Assembly (NCBI RefSeq): GCF_900104585.1
Contig: NZ_FNVX01000005.1
Span: forward strand, 434,001-498,000
DNA: 64,000 nt
Reading direction: 5' to 3'
DNA from: Bacteroides ihuae
Lineage (GTDB): Bacteria; Bacteroidota; Bacteroidia; Bacteroidales; Bacteroidaceae
A model generated the notes under the pieces. The model was not told the origin of the DNA. It ran no database searches and worked only from the letters and a program-made list of their open reading frames with translations. This document shows positions 18,380 to 28,422 of the stretch, piece after piece. Position 1 is the first letter of the stretch. The number at the start of each line of letters is the position of its first letter. The position numbers and the translations under genes are program-made.

Positions 18380-19409
18380 TCACACTATCTACGCTCTTTC
18401 TGGGCGAATAAGGCATGGGAGAGGCATATCCTAAACGAACGAGTATCATTGGATATTCACCGTTAGGGAGAAGCTTCTCCTTTATTTTTTGTGCCAATTC
18501 TCTTAGTTCGCAAGGTTGGTTCATATATGCATTGGCAATCCCTAGTTTGGTAGTCTTCAAAAGAAAACGTTCTAATGTCCGGCCCAAGAGAATCCATTCT
18601 TCAGGGGTACTTGTTGTTACAGTAAATAACACCAGATGCGAAGATGACTCTATCTTTTTGATATCCGATTTATTCTGTGCTTTAGGTTTAAGGAAAGCTT
18701 TTACAAGGGGCTTTCCTAAGAGTTTAGGAGTACTGGGAGAACCCATGGTTGCATAGGTTAACCCGTTTCCGGTTTGGTTAACATGATGTTTGTTGTAGCG
18801 AACCCAGTTTAATAATTCATCCTTGAACTGTTTGTTTTTCATTTGTATTTCGTTGCCCTGACGAACATACTCGGTTAGCGTATCGAAAGCGGTTTCTCCG
18901 TTTTTATACATATAAAACTTAACTCCTTCTTCTTTCGCTACCTGTTGAACTAGATTTAGCGTGTCTGCTGCAATCGTGCGTGCGTTGTACACACTACGGT
19001 TGGTTTGCCTCTTGTTTATTGCTTCATAGAGAGAATTATTGGTGGGAGCCTGCTTTTTCAAATTTATTCGGATAATATAAGTGTTATCATTCTCTTTCAA
19101 GATAACCGGGGTAGGATGATACCCTTTTTCTGTGGCAGCTACACAAAGATTTTCTACTGCACAACCGATACTGATATAAAGTTCTCTATTTTCAGGATCT
19201 ACCACAGCTAATGAATTTTTTAAATTAGGGTATACTTCGATGGCATCTTCTTGTAAGCGGAAAAGCCACGGTTGGGTATTGTGTCCCGAAGGAGCTTTGA
19301 TAGCTGATGCTACTAATTCTTTGAAGTCTTGGTTCTGTGCCAATATAGGTTTTGCGGTTAGGATAGTCGCTGCCATAAGCGTATATTTTAAGAAGTTTGT
19401 CCAATTCAT
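18369..19409 (-). CDS. exported nitroreductase-like protein (Acg-type)
   Basis: 346 residues with a signal peptide ending at about KPILAQ (~25). Two nitroreductase half-domains as in the mycobacterial Acg group: first half with IKAPSGHNTQPWLFR and NRELYISIGCAVENL, second half with INKRQTNRSVYNAR and ASHLVLFTV/GRTLERFLL. Acg-type proteins bind FMN but do not show ordinary nitroreductase activity. This is a second exported member of the superfamily in the cluster (the other is the lipoprotein at 14770). Convergent with and overlapping the old yellow enzyme gene by 11 bp. Confidence 0.8.
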   Translation of the reverse strand: MNWTNFLKYTLMAATILTAKPILAQNQDFKELVASAIKAPSGHNTQPWLFRLQEDAIEVYPNLKNSLAVVDPENRELYISIGCAVENLCVAATEKGYHPTPVILKENDNTYIIRINLKKQAPTNNSLYEAINKRQTNRSVYNARTIAADTLNLVQQVAKEEGVKFYMYKNGETAFDTLTEYVRQGNEIQMKNKQFKDELLNWVRYNKHHVNQTGNGLTYATMGSPSTPKLLGKPLVKAFLKPKAQNKSDIKKIESSSHLVLFTVTTSTPEEWILLGRTLERFLLKTTKLGIANAYMNQPCELRELAQKIKEKLLPNGEYPMILVRLGYASPMPYSPRKSVDSVIIP

Positions 19410-19644
19410 TTTGAGCCTGTTATAATTTGATGTGTTCTGTTAGATAACAAAGGTATAGCTTTTATAGTAAACAGTTGATTAAATAATACTTAATTCTATG
19501 TTTCTTATTTTTGCTTAATTCTTATTAATGTTAAAATAGTCTCTTTGGTCAATCTACCAATCATGCCATCTGTAGACTAATGGCATGATTTATTTAATCA
19601 TGTTGGAAGAACAAAATATAGTGATAATCGTTTAATTGAAGTGA

Positions 19645-19682
19645 TTCATTAGTAAAGACTATTACTAAATGAACTTTAGTAA
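19645..19682. promoter_or_regulatory. possible operator: TTAGTAA half-sites before the aldo/keto reductase
   Basis: A near-palindrome TTCATTAGTAA (19645-19655) / TTACTAAATGAA (19662-19673), followed by a third half-site TTTAGTAA (19675-19682), 15-50 bp before the ATG at 19698. The AGTA/TACT type resembles operators described for HxlR repressors. Inference only. Confidence 0.4.
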
Positions 19683-19697
19683 TCAAATATAAGCGTA

Positions 19698-20642
19698 ATG
19701 GAAAAGATAAAGATTGGAAAAACAGATTTACAGGTAGCTCGGATTAATCTTGGAGGGAATGTCTTTGGCTGGACGTTAAATGAAGAACAATCATTTGAAA
19801 TATTAGATGATTTTGTAGGAGAAGGATTTGATTTTATTGATACATCTAATTCTTATTCATGGTGGGTAAACGGCAAAGGAGGACAATCGGAAACGATTAT
19901 CGGCAATTGGATGAAATCTCGCTCAAACAGAGGAAAGATCATTATTGCCACAAAAGTTGGTTCCGAGACAAAAGAACATCCTCTAGATATTAGCAAAAAA
20001 CATATATTAAAATCAGTGGATGAATCATTGCAAAGGTTGCAAACTGATTATATTGATTTGTATTATACGCATTTTGATGATAATGTAACACCGGTTGAAG
20101 AGACACTTTCGGCATATGATGAGGTTATTAAAGCCGGAAAGGTGAAATATATTGCTGCTTCCAACGTATCTATAGAGCGTTTGAAAAAGTCATTGGAATT
20201 AGGCAAGAATGCTGAATATCCAATGTATCAGGCCTTGCAACCTCATTATAATTTGGTGGAAAGAACAAAGTATGAAACCGAATATGCTCCGATTGTTGAA
20301 GAGTATGGATTAACCGTATTTCCTTATTGGTCTTTGGCCTCGGGTTTTTTAAGCGGGAAGTATCGTTCGGAAGCCGATTTGGGGAAAAGCACAAGAGGCG
20401 GAAACTCCAAAAAGTATTTGAATGCCAAAGGACTAAGCTTGTTGGAGGCTTTGGATAAAATCTCAAAAGCACACAATACCCAACAGGCTTCTGTCGCTTT
20501 GGCTTGGTTATTGGCGCAGCCTCATATTGGCGCTCCGATTGTGAGTGCAACCAGCAAAAGCCAATTAAAAGCCATTGTTGATGCCACTAATTTAAAGCTT
20601 AATACGGAAGATTTCATCTTATTAGATGAGAGGAGTAAATAA
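19698..20642 (+). CDS. aldo/keto reductase
   Basis: 314 residues, a (beta/alpha)8 NADPH-dependent reductase of the AKR superfamily. GEGFDFIDTSNSYSWW holds the catalytic Asp/Tyr region (DTxxxY type), IIIATKV holds the catalytic Lys, DLYYTHFDD the catalytic His, and QPHYNLVERTKYE / SLASGFLSGKYR are typical of the AKR11-15 groups. Reduces aldehydes or ketones; substrate unknown. It is monocistronic, between a likely operator and a strong terminator. Confidence 0.9.
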   Translation: MEKIKIGKTDLQVARINLGGNVFGWTLNEEQSFEILDDFVGEGFDFIDTSNSYSWWVNGKGGQSETIIGNWMKSRSNRGKIIIATKVGSETKEHPLDISKKHILKSVDESLQRLQTDYIDLYYTHFDDNVTPVEETLSAYDEVIKAGKVKYIAASNVSIERLKKSLELGKNAEYPMYQALQPHYNLVERTKYETEYAPIVEEYGLTVFPYWSLASGFLSGKYRSEADLGKSTRGGNSKKYLNAKGLSLLEALDKISKAHNTQQASVALAWLLAQPHIGAPIVSATSKSQLKAIVDATNLKLNTEDFILLDERSK

Positions 20643-20652
20643 CTTGTGGTTT

Positions 20653-20702
20653 GATAAAAAAAACGAGTCTACCTATTCCAAAAAAAGTAGACTCGTTTTT
20701 TA
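20653..20702. terminator. bidirectional terminator
   Basis: Stem AAACGAGTCTAC (20661-20672) / GTAGACTCGTTT (20687-20698) is perfect over 12 bp, with an A-run before and T-run after, so it can end the plus-strand aldo/keto reductase and the minus-strand metal-efflux operon that stops at 20716. Confidence 0.88.
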
Positions 20703-20715
20703 TAACTAAAAATGA

Positions 20716-22311
20716 TTAATCTCTATATCTGCAGCATTCGGGTAAATTGTCGTAAACCTTTTTACTTGCTTTGTATTTATCGGTATCGTGTCCCACTTTG
20801 GCAATGGCTTTACTGATGGCATCTACCGAAGTTTTTTGAGGGTTGAATTGTAGATGAATCATCTGCTTATCCTGATCCCAACTGGCTGACAAAACACCAT
20901 TGACACTTTTAGCTGCGGTTTCTATCCGATCTTTACACATCTCACATTTACCTTTGACTGTAAACATGGCATGCTCACTTTGTGCAGGCATTGTTTTCAT
21001 TTGACTTGGTGTCATGCTTTGTTTTGTCTGAGCTTCGTCATCATTCATCATCGAGCGTTTTCCCTCCAATTGTGCGCTGGCATCGATGACAAAAGCACCA
21101 TTTGTTACCACTTCTTCTCCTTCAGTGAGTCCTTTTATTATTACATAAGCATTACCTAATGAAGGCCCAAGTTCTACCTGCCGCATTAGGAAAGAAGGAG
21201 AGCTAGCTCCAGCTTCCTTAACATATACAATAGATCGTTTCCCGGTCCACAATATGGCGCTAGAGGGAATCACAATCTCATCTTTATATGCTTTCAATCC
21301 GGCACTTACTGTAGCAGTGGCATACATTTCGGGTTTTAGTACTCCCTTAGAATTGCTTACTTCGATGCGCACACCAGCTGTGCGTGTTGTGGAGTTGATG
21401 ATGGGATCTATAAACGAAACTTTGCCCTCAAAGACTTTACCTGGAACGGAGGTTAAAGTGAATTTCAGCTGGTCGCCTAGATTGATGAAAGGCAAATCGG
21501 TTTCATAAGCCTGAAACAATGCCCATACTCTCGAAAGGTTAGCTATATCTAACAGCACAGCACCTTGTGATACATAATCGCCTTGATTAACACGCTTGTT
21601 GATAACAATACCGCTAGTATTGGCTTTAATATCTACTATGGGAGAAACATTGCCTGAGTGTTCGATAGCTGCAATCTGTGCATCTGTCATTTTCCAGAGA
21701 TGCAGCTTTTCACGGGCAGCTTTCACCAATTGCGGCTGATTTATCTTTATTGCTTCAAGCAGCTCTTGTTGGGCAGAAAGTAATTCAGGAGAATATATAC
21801 GTGCAAGAGTTTGTCCGGCGTGCACCGCTTCTCCGGTAAAATTTATGCTCAACCCTTCTATACGTCCACTGATATGAGCTGTCTGTGATTGCAAATTGCG
21901 CTCGTCCGCTGCAATTTTGCCATACAGTCGTATTTCTTTTATTGGATTCTTACGACTTACAAGCGAAGTTTGTACATTAGCTAGTGCAGCCGCTTCTTCT
22001 GATAATTGTATGGCGGCAGGGTCGATAGCTGCTTCACCAGTATCACCACTTTTGTGAAGTGGAATGAGATCCATTGCGCAGATAGGACACTTTCCAGGTT
22101 TATCCTTCCGTATCTGAGGGTGCATAGAGCAAGTCCATATTTGGGCTTCTTTTTGTACCTCATGTGTGTGTCCTTCGTGTTCATCACTTTTTGTTTCGGA
22201 AGGAGAGCTAAACAGCAACCATCCAATGAACAGTCCCGCCAAAGCAAACAAGGCATACCTAACTTGCTTCATTTTTCCTATTTCGGTTATTTTTTTCATT
22301 TCATTATGCAT
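20716..22311 (-). CDS. RND efflux periplasmic adaptor, CusB-like, with N-terminal metal-binding and C-terminal HMA domains
   Basis: 531 residues. Membrane anchor ~17-36; a heavy-metal-binding (HMBD/YHS-like) motif WTCSMHPQIRKDKPGKCPIC at ~54-74; the adaptor core (barrel-sandwich and beta-barrel) ~110-410 with GRIEGLSINFTGEAV; and a C-terminal heavy-metal-associated domain ~448-520 with GKCEMCKDRIE (CxxC). It links the CusA-like pump to the TolC-like channel. The start is set by a TAATG overlap with the upstream tolC-type stop at 22311-22313. His-rich HEGH.H near residue 47 supports Cu/Ag or Zn handling. Confidence 0.9.
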   Translation of the reverse strand: MHNEMKKITEIGKMKQVRYALFALAGLFIGWLLFSSPSETKSDEHEGHTHEVQKEAQIWTCSMHPQIRKDKPGKCPICAMDLIPLHKSGDTGEAAIDPAAIQLSEEAAALANVQTSLVSRKNPIKEIRLYGKIAADERNLQSQTAHISGRIEGLSINFTGEAVHAGQTLARIYSPELLSAQQELLEAIKINQPQLVKAAREKLHLWKMTDAQIAAIEHSGNVSPIVDIKANTSGIVINKRVNQGDYVSQGAVLLDIANLSRVWALFQAYETDLPFINLGDQLKFTLTSVPGKVFEGKVSFIDPIINSTTRTAGVRIEVSNSKGVLKPEMYATATVSAGLKAYKDEIVIPSSAILWTGKRSIVYVKEAGASSPSFLMRQVELGPSLGNAYVIIKGLTEGEEVVTNGAFVIDASAQLEGKRSMMNDDEAQTKQSMTPSQMKTMPAQSEHAMFTVKGKCEMCKDRIETAAKSVNGVLSASWDQDKQMIHLQFNPQKTSVDAISKAIAKVGHDTDKYKASKKVYDNLPECCRYRD

Positions 22312-23753
22312 TAAAAGGTAGTGGATACTAGTTTTTGGATTCCGGCCACCATAGTGTTATAAGATGCTATTGACTCACTCTTTCTCAAATTATAGTCCAG
22401 CATTTGCCGCTCTACTGCTATCACGTCTGTTAATGATGTGTTACCGGCTGAAAAGCTTCGCACCATTACCTGATAGATGGATTGTGAAAGAGTGTATTGC
22501 TCGGTGTAAAGAGTTACTTTGCGGGAAGCATCTTCGAGTTGTTGCTTTAATCCAGTGTATTCGGCCTGAAGTTTGTTCACTGTGTCGTCATACTTCATTC
22601 TTCTGGATTGATAATTGAACTGACTTTCCCGTTGTTGAGCATTGTACTTACGGCGAAAGATAGGTAGAGTGATTTTTACCATCGGCATAATCATATCGTT
22701 ACCATTCATAGCTGCCATCGTATCGGTACCTCCGGTTTTTTTGCCGATTAAGGAATATTGCAATCCTATGCCAAACATGGGATAACTCATCCTTTTATCC
22801 ATCACTCTTTTTGCTTCGTAAGCATTGCCTTCAGCTTCGAGCATGGCAAGCATTGGGTTTTGAGTAGTGATGGTATCGAGCATAGCTCTATCGTCAGTAC
22901 TAAATAGTACTTGTTGAAGCGAATCGGGTACGGTAACTGAGAGCTGTTGAGGACGGTTGAGCAAGGCATTGAACCGGGCTTCGGCCGCTTTAGTGTCCGA
23001 GAGTATCGTTCCCAACTTATTTTCTAACTCTTTCTTTTCTAACTGAATTCGTAGTACATCAGACAGGCTGCTACTAGTGCCACTACTCATAGAACTTGCT
23101 TGCATGGAATTCATACTATTTGTTGCAGGCGGAACAGAACTCTCTTGAGTCGTTCCTCCCCCCATGCTTTGCATACCTCCTCCGACAATAGTTGCTGGCT
23201 GCTGAGCAGCAGATGAAAAGCTGCGCTGAGAGTTTCCCCCTCCTGTAGGTGAGGAGAAACGCGTCAGAGCGAGTTGTTCCAACTGATTGAGCAGAACTAA
23301 GTGCGCTTGCGTATTCTTCCGTTGCTCGCGGAGATTGCTGAGCTGATACCATTGACTTTTTACTTGATAAAAGAGATCGTTTCGACTTTCGCGAAACTTT
23401 TCGTATGCCATTTTAGTCATCTCTGTAGCTTCGTTCTGGGCAGCACTGCGTGTACCAAACCATGGGAACATTTGCATCAATGTAAAGTCGGCTATTTGCT
23501 TTCCGTTAACCACTTCCATTGGTTTCAAGAAGAAGCCGATTTCGAGTTCAGGATCGGGATATGCACCTGCCTGAGTTACTTTCTCCATGGAAGCCTTGTA
23601 ACTAGCAAAGTCAGCATTAATAAGCGGATTATTGCGAACTGCCGTTTCCAGATAATGGGAGAGACTGTCTGTCTGTTGCGCATACCCAGTCAGGGTTAGT
23701 ATCATTACTAATCCACCGGATAAGAAACGTTTTAAGTTTTTATTCTTCATCAT
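22311..23753 (-). CDS. TolC-family outer membrane efflux protein
   Basis: About 480 residues with a signal peptide (LTGYAQ ~26 from the chosen start). Two OEP repeats, each of long helices, fit the TolC/CusC family. A Ser/Gly/Met-rich insertion (~175-230, with SMGGGTTQESS and NSMNSMQASSMSSGTSSS) lies in the middle; its many Met residues could bind Cu/Ag, or it may just be a loop. The start at 23753 is chosen because a full AGGAGG (23760-23765) lies 6 nt before it; an open frame to 23792 has none. The start region overlaps the pump gene's 3' end by 14 bp. Confidence 0.9.
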   Translation of the reverse strand: MMKNKNLKRFLSGGLVMILTLTGYAQQTDSLSHYLETAVRNNPLINADFASYKASMEKVTQAGAYPDPELEIGFFLKPMEVVNGKQIADFTLMQMFPWFGTRSAAQNEATEMTKMAYEKFRESRNDLFYQVKSQWYQLSNLREQRKNTQAHLVLLNQLEQLALTRFSSPTGGGNSQRSFSSAAQQPATIVGGGMQSMGGGTTQESSVPPATNSMNSMQASSMSSGTSSSLSDVLRIQLEKKELENKLGTILSDTKAAEARFNALLNRPQQLSVTVPDSLQQVLFSTDDRAMLDTITTQNPMLAMLEAEGNAYEAKRVMDKRMSYPMFGIGLQYSLIGKKTGGTDTMAAMNGNDMIMPMVKITLPIFRRKYNAQQRESQFNYQSRRMKYDDTVNKLQAEYTGLKQQLEDASRKVTLYTEQYTLSQSIYQVMVRSFSAGNTSLTDVIAVERQMLDYNLRKSESIASYNTMVAGIQKLVSTTF

Positions 23754-26700
23754 TTGTTTCCTCCTGCATTTTAGATTTTTTCTTAATAGCACTTTCTCGC
23801 CACCAGCATTGAAGTACGGGCACTACAAACATGGTCATGGACTGGATGAGCATGCCACCAAAAGTTGGTATGGCCATCGGTATCATGATGTCGGAGCCTT
23901 TGCCGGTAGAGGTCAGTACGGGTAGCAGAGCAATGAGCGTGGTTGCTGTGGTCATTGCAGCAGGGCGAACACGCTTCAATCCGGCTTCTATTACTGCTTC
24001 GCGAATGTCGTGTTTAGTCTGCGGATTTTTATGAAGGAAGGTTTGATGTATATATGTTCCCATCAATACTCCATCATCTGTAGCCACTCCAAACAAGGCA
24101 ATGAATCCTACCCAGACAGCTACACTGAGGTTAATGGTGTGCATCTGGAAGAGGTCGCGTATATTCTCTCCTCCCACAGAGAAATTCATAAACCAATCCT
24201 GTCCGTAAAGCCACAGTAAAATGAAACCTCCTGCGAATGCCACAAAGACACCTGAAAAGTGGATCAGTGAAGCGGTTACGGTTCTGAACTGGAAGTAGAG
24301 TATTAGTAGTACAATGAGTAGGGCGAGTGGCACCACAATAAGTAAACGACTGGTAGCTCGTGCCTGTTGTTCATAGTTGCCGGCAAACTTATAAGTTACA
24401 CCTTTTGGGAGTTTTAGTTCTCCGCTGGCTATCTTCTGTTTGAGCACCTTTTGAGCTTCATTAACTACGTTCACCTCGGCTTTCCCGTTCTGCTTGTCGA
24501 ATATCACATATCCCACAAGGAAAGTGTTTTCACTTTGAATCATTTGTGCACCTTTTGTATACTGTATATCCGCTACTTCTTTTAGAGGAATTTGTGCACC
24601 GGTAGCAGTGGGGATCAACAATGTAGACAATTCTTCGGGGCTATTCCGTAGCTCCCTGGCATATCGCAGACGGATAGGAAAGCGTTCTCTTCCTTCGACT
24701 GTTTTGCTCAGTACCATACCTCCCACAGCAGCACTTAGAATTTCTTGTAGGTCGGCTACTTTCAAGCCATATCGTGCCATATTCTCTCTGTTGAGTTTAA
24801 TCTCCAGATAAGGAGCACCTACAGCACGGTCATAGAATACGGAAGACGGAATAATAGACGGCACAGACTTTAACGCTTTTTCCATGGCTTTGCCTCCTTG
24901 CTCAATAGTCTCGAGGTCTGGACCGTATATTTTGAGTCCCATGGGTGCTCGCATACCTGTGGAGAGCATTACCAACCGGGCTTCAATCGGTTGAAGCTTT
25001 GGTGCGGAAGTGACTCCAGGCAAATGTGTTACGTTCACAATCTCTTGCCAGATGTCGTTTGCATTCTTTATTTTTGGTCTCCATTGGCGGAAGTAATTTC
25101 CATTCTTATCGGGAATCAAACTATCTGCCGGTATGCGGCGGAAACCATCAGATAGTTTGTAGGTAATACCCCCTTTTAGGAGATAGGCACCTTCTCCGTT
25201 CATTTTGAATCTCTCCCGCTGGCCGTCTTCATCTAAAATATATTCCGGACGATAGTTAATCGTGTTCTCAAACATCTGAATCGGTGCTGGGTCGAGTGCC
25301 GAATTGCTCCTTCCCCATTTACCTACAGCTACTTCCACTTCGGGAATTGCGGTCAGACGTTTATCCAAAGTTTTGATGTATTCCATATTTTGCTCTACTC
25401 CTGTATGAGGCATACTGGTGGGCATAAGTAAGAAGGAACCTTCATTGAGCGAAGGCATGAATTCTTGTCCCACACCCGGAAAAGTTTTGGATGCTGCCTG
25501 CCACAGACTTGTTTGTCGGAAGCTCTTCCATCCTACAGCCTCAAAGCCTGAAGCTACGAACCCGAAAGTAGTATTGAAACCAATCCATATCACAATGCCT
25601 AAGACAATCGTAGTGCTGGGTATAAGCATAAATTGCCATCTGTGAGCCAGACACCACCGGAGGATACGCTCGTAGTAAAGAACAAGTGTCCACAAGATGC
25701 TTAGAATGATAGCTACACAACCCGCTACAAATAGGGCATTAGAAAGAAATCCTTTCTGAGGCCCCATCGGTAGCCAAGCACCAGATAGATAAAAGATAGC
25801 TACTACCAGTGCAATACCTATATTTATATAGGTACTGCTCTTCGGCTTTTTCCAATAACTGGCGGTCAGGTTATTGGCTCCAACTGCCACTAACCCCAAA
25901 GCCGGAAGGCTTCCATAAACGATGGATAAACCAATACCCGCAACAACCAATACATAGTTGAGTACTTTGCGGATGAGCTGGGAATTTATTTTAATGGAAA
26001 ATAGATAGTAGGCAATGGTCGGGAGCAGAATGAGTCCTAACACGAAGGCAGATGCCAGTGCATACGATTTTGTATAAGCTAATGGAGTAAACAGTTTACC
26101 TTCTTGAGCCTGCATGGCAAACACCGGTAGGAAACTGACTATGGTTGTTGCCATGGCGGTGGCAATGGCACCGGACACTTCGCTGACAGCTTGATAAATT
26201 AGGTTCACAAACTTCTTACCTGCCCTGATACCTTTGTTTTCGGGCATTTCCATGTATCGAATAATACTCTCCACAAAAACTACCCCGACATCCACCATCA
26301 CTCCGATGGCAATGGCGATACCCGATAGAGCTACTATATTTGCCGCCACTCCCGTATAACGCATGATGATGAATGTAGACAGTACGGCTATCGGTAGCAT
26401 ACCAGCTATGATGACAGAAGATCGGAGATTAAGTACCAACACGATGATGACGATAATACAGATCAATATTTCGTGGGTAAGCGAAGTTTCCAATGTGCCG
26501 ATAGTCTCTTTTATTAAACTTGTACGGTCATAGAAAGGAACGACTGTTACTTTAGAGACGCTACCGTCTGCTAATGTTTTCTGAGGCAGTCCTGCTTCCA
26601 TCTCTTTAATCTTTGCCTTTACGTTGTTGATTACTTCCAAAGGATTAGATCCATAACGTGCAACGACTACTCCACCCACAGCCTCAACTCCTTCTTTGTC

Positions 26701-27582
26701 CAATCCACCTCTACGCGTACCAGGTCCAATGTTAACAAAAGCTACGTCGGATATTCGAACGGGCGCACCCTCTCGTACGGTAATTACAGCATTCTCTAAG
26801 TCTGAGATGTTTTTCACATAACCCAAACCGCGGATAAGATATTCTGCTTTGTTGATCTCCATCGTTTCTGCACCGATGTCTAGGTTACTCTTCTTAACTG
26901 CATCCATGATGTCCATTACAGATACATTGAATGCACGCATGGCATCAGGGTTAAGCTCAATCTGATACTCTTTAACAAATCCTCCGGCAGAACTAACTTC
27001 AGAGACACCTTCGGCCGATGAGAGCGAATACTTTACGTAGAAATCTTGAATGGTGCGCAGCTCTTCGGCATCCCATCCACCGGTAGGTTTTCCTGTTTTA
27101 GGGTTCCGTCCCTCAAGTGTATACCAATATATCTGTCCCAATGCAGTAGCGTCGGGCCCAAGTGAGGGCTGTACTCCTTCTGGCAAAGTCCCTTTGGGCA
27201 AGGAGTTCAACTTTTCGAGTACCCGAGAGCGGCTCCAGTAAAACTCTACATTGTCATTAAAAATAATATAGATGAACGACATGCCAAACATGGAAGTACT
27301 ACGGATGGTTTTTACACCCGGAATGCCCAGTAAGGAAGTTGTTAAGGGATATGTAATCTGGTCTTGAATGTCTTTTGGGGAACGTCCCATCCATTCGGTA
27401 GCCACAATTTGCTGGTTATCACCAATATCGGGAATTGCATCTACCGGTATTGGGTCTCTGGGTATAATCCCTCCGTGCCAATTGAAGGGTGAAGTCGATA
27501 TACCCCACACCACAATCAACAATAATAAGAGTATTGTAACCAGCCTGTTATCAAGGAAATAACGAATGATTTTATTAATCAT
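23740..27582 (-). CDS. heavy-metal RND efflux pump, CusA/CzcA family
   Basis: 1280 residues, longer than the usual ~1040. N-terminal MINKIIRYFLDNRLVTI and PVDAIPDIGDNQQIVATEWMG are typical of CzcA/CusA; the transmembrane block around 355-540 includes VMVDVGVVFVESIIR with acidic residues of the proton relay; SLNEGSFLLMPTSMP and GVATDDGVLMGTYI mark the second half. The extra length is a hydrophobic insertion at ~555-670 with additional membrane segments, a form seen in some Bacteroidetes. It works with the adaptor and channel encoded directly downstream to expel Cu/Ag or Zn/Co/Cd from the periplasm. Confidence 0.92.
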   Translation of the reverse strand: MINKIIRYFLDNRLVTILLLLLIVVWGISTSPFNWHGGIIPRDPIPVDAIPDIGDNQQIVATEWMGRSPKDIQDQITYPLTTSLLGIPGVKTIRSTSMFGMSFIYIIFNDNVEFYWSRSRVLEKLNSLPKGTLPEGVQPSLGPDATALGQIYWYTLEGRNPKTGKPTGGWDAEELRTIQDFYVKYSLSSAEGVSEVSSAGGFVKEYQIELNPDAMRAFNVSVMDIMDAVKKSNLDIGAETMEINKAEYLIRGLGYVKNISDLENAVITVREGAPVRISDVAFVNIGPGTRRGGLDKEGVEAVGGVVVARYGSNPLEVINNVKAKIKEMEAGLPQKTLADGSVSKVTVVPFYDRTSLIKETIGTLETSLTHEILICIIVIIVLVLNLRSSVIIAGMLPIAVLSTFIIMRYTGVAANIVALSGIAIAIGVMVDVGVVFVESIIRYMEMPENKGIRAGKKFVNLIYQAVSEVSGAIATAMATTIVSFLPVFAMQAQEGKLFTPLAYTKSYALASAFVLGLILLPTIAYYLFSIKINSQLIRKVLNYVLVVAGIGLSIVYGSLPALGLVAVGANNLTASYWKKPKSSTYINIGIALVVAIFYLSGAWLPMGPQKGFLSNALFVAGCVAIILSILWTLVLYYERILRWCLAHRWQFMLIPSTTIVLGIVIWIGFNTTFGFVASGFEAVGWKSFRQTSLWQAASKTFPGVGQEFMPSLNEGSFLLMPTSMPHTGVEQNMEYIKTLDKRLTAIPEVEVAVGKWGRSNSALDPAPIQMFENTINYRPEYILDEDGQRERFKMNGEGAYLLKGGITYKLSDGFRRIPADSLIPDKNGNYFRQWRPKIKNANDIWQEIVNVTHLPGVTSAPKLQPIEARLVMLSTGMRAPMGLKIYGPDLETIEQGGKAMEKALKSVPSIIPSSVFYDRAVGAPYLEIKLNRENMARYGLKVADLQEILSAAVGGMVLSKTVEGRERFPIRLRYARELRNSPEELSTLLIPTATGAQIPLKEVADIQYTKGAQMIQSENTFLVGYVIFDKQNGKAEVNVVNEAQKVLKQKIASGELKLPKGVTYKFAGNYEQQARATSRLLIVVPLALLIVLLILYFQFRTVTASLIHFSGVFVAFAGGFILLWLYGQDWFMNFSVGGENIRDLFQMHTINLSVAVWVGFIALFGVATDDGVLMGTYIHQTFLHKNPQTKHDIREAVIEAGLKRVRPAAMTTATTLIALLPVLTSTGKGSDIMIPMAIPTFGGMLIQSMTMFVVPVLQCWWRESAIKKKSKMQEETNDEE

Positions 27583-27640
27583 GAGTTACTGATTTTAAAG
27601 ATGAAACAAATGAAGAAAATACTCCGAAACGTAAGGTCTC

Positions 27641-28201
27641 TTATTTTAGGGTCTCTTTGATGCTTCCACAAGTGAGCATTTGACTTCCAAAATAAGGATT
27701 GGCTATTTTCTTTTCACTTGTTAGCCAGTAGGCTCCTTTTTCGTCATTAGCCATGGGGCAGAAAGCTGCATAAACAGCTCCTTTATTCAGCACACCTTTC
27801 CTGAAAATTGAAATTAGTTCGTTGCTAATAGATGAGAATTCCTTACGCTGAGCATCTATTGTTTTTGCTGACGCTATTTTCTTTGCAGTGATGGTTATGC
27901 TTGCGGCAGCCGGAAGTACTTTAGCTGTTGCTGATAAAGAAAGAGCGGCCTTTTGTGCTGCTTGGAGATTGTCTGTTATTAATGCCTCATATAGCACGTG
28001 GTAGCTTTTATAGAGGGCTTCTACTTTAAGATCTTTAAATTCTACACTTGTTTGCGCACTTGCACCGGATGTGGCATCATAATGTGCCGAATGACGAATG
28101 TCTGCTGTTTGCTGGATATGAAGATTATTTGCGGAAAATAGTGTAGTAGTAAAAGCCAGGCTGAAAAGTATAATACAGCTTTTGTTGAATAGATTTTTCA
28201 T
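27641..28201 (-). CDS. DUF3347 periplasmic protein
   Basis: 186 residues with a signal peptide (to ~FSANN, 24). The DUF3347 pattern is clear: VEALYKSYHVLYEALITDNLQAAQ in the middle, and a C-terminal CPMANDEKGAYWLTSEKKI / NPYFGSQMLTCG motif whose CPM, Met and Cys residues suggest metal binding. Such domains occur in or beside CusB-type adaptors. It lies 58 bp upstream of the pump gene on the same strand, so it is part of the efflux operon, probably as a periplasmic metal-binding partner. Confidence 0.87.
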   Translation of the reverse strand: MKNLFNKSCIILFSLAFTTTLFSANNLHIQQTADIRHSAHYDATSGASAQTSVEFKDLKVEALYKSYHVLYEALITDNLQAAQKAALSLSATAKVLPAAASITITAKKIASAKTIDAQRKEFSSISNELISIFRKGVLNKGAVYAAFCPMANDEKGAYWLTSEKKIANPYFGSQMLTCGSIKETLK

Positions 28202-28422
28202 TTTGTAAATGTTTAAATCGTTATAGTATATGATAATTGAATTTCATACTTATTTAGCTTTAGGACGTGGGGCACTTGTACAAGAACCGTTATTATCCTA
28301 TAGTAGAAAAGTTGAAATATAAGGCTATACTTCTTGTCTCTCTTGTGTGGAAACAAAAATAATACAGCAATAGTTTCATGATACTTTAATTAATTACCGT
28401 AAAACTAATATACATGAGCGAT

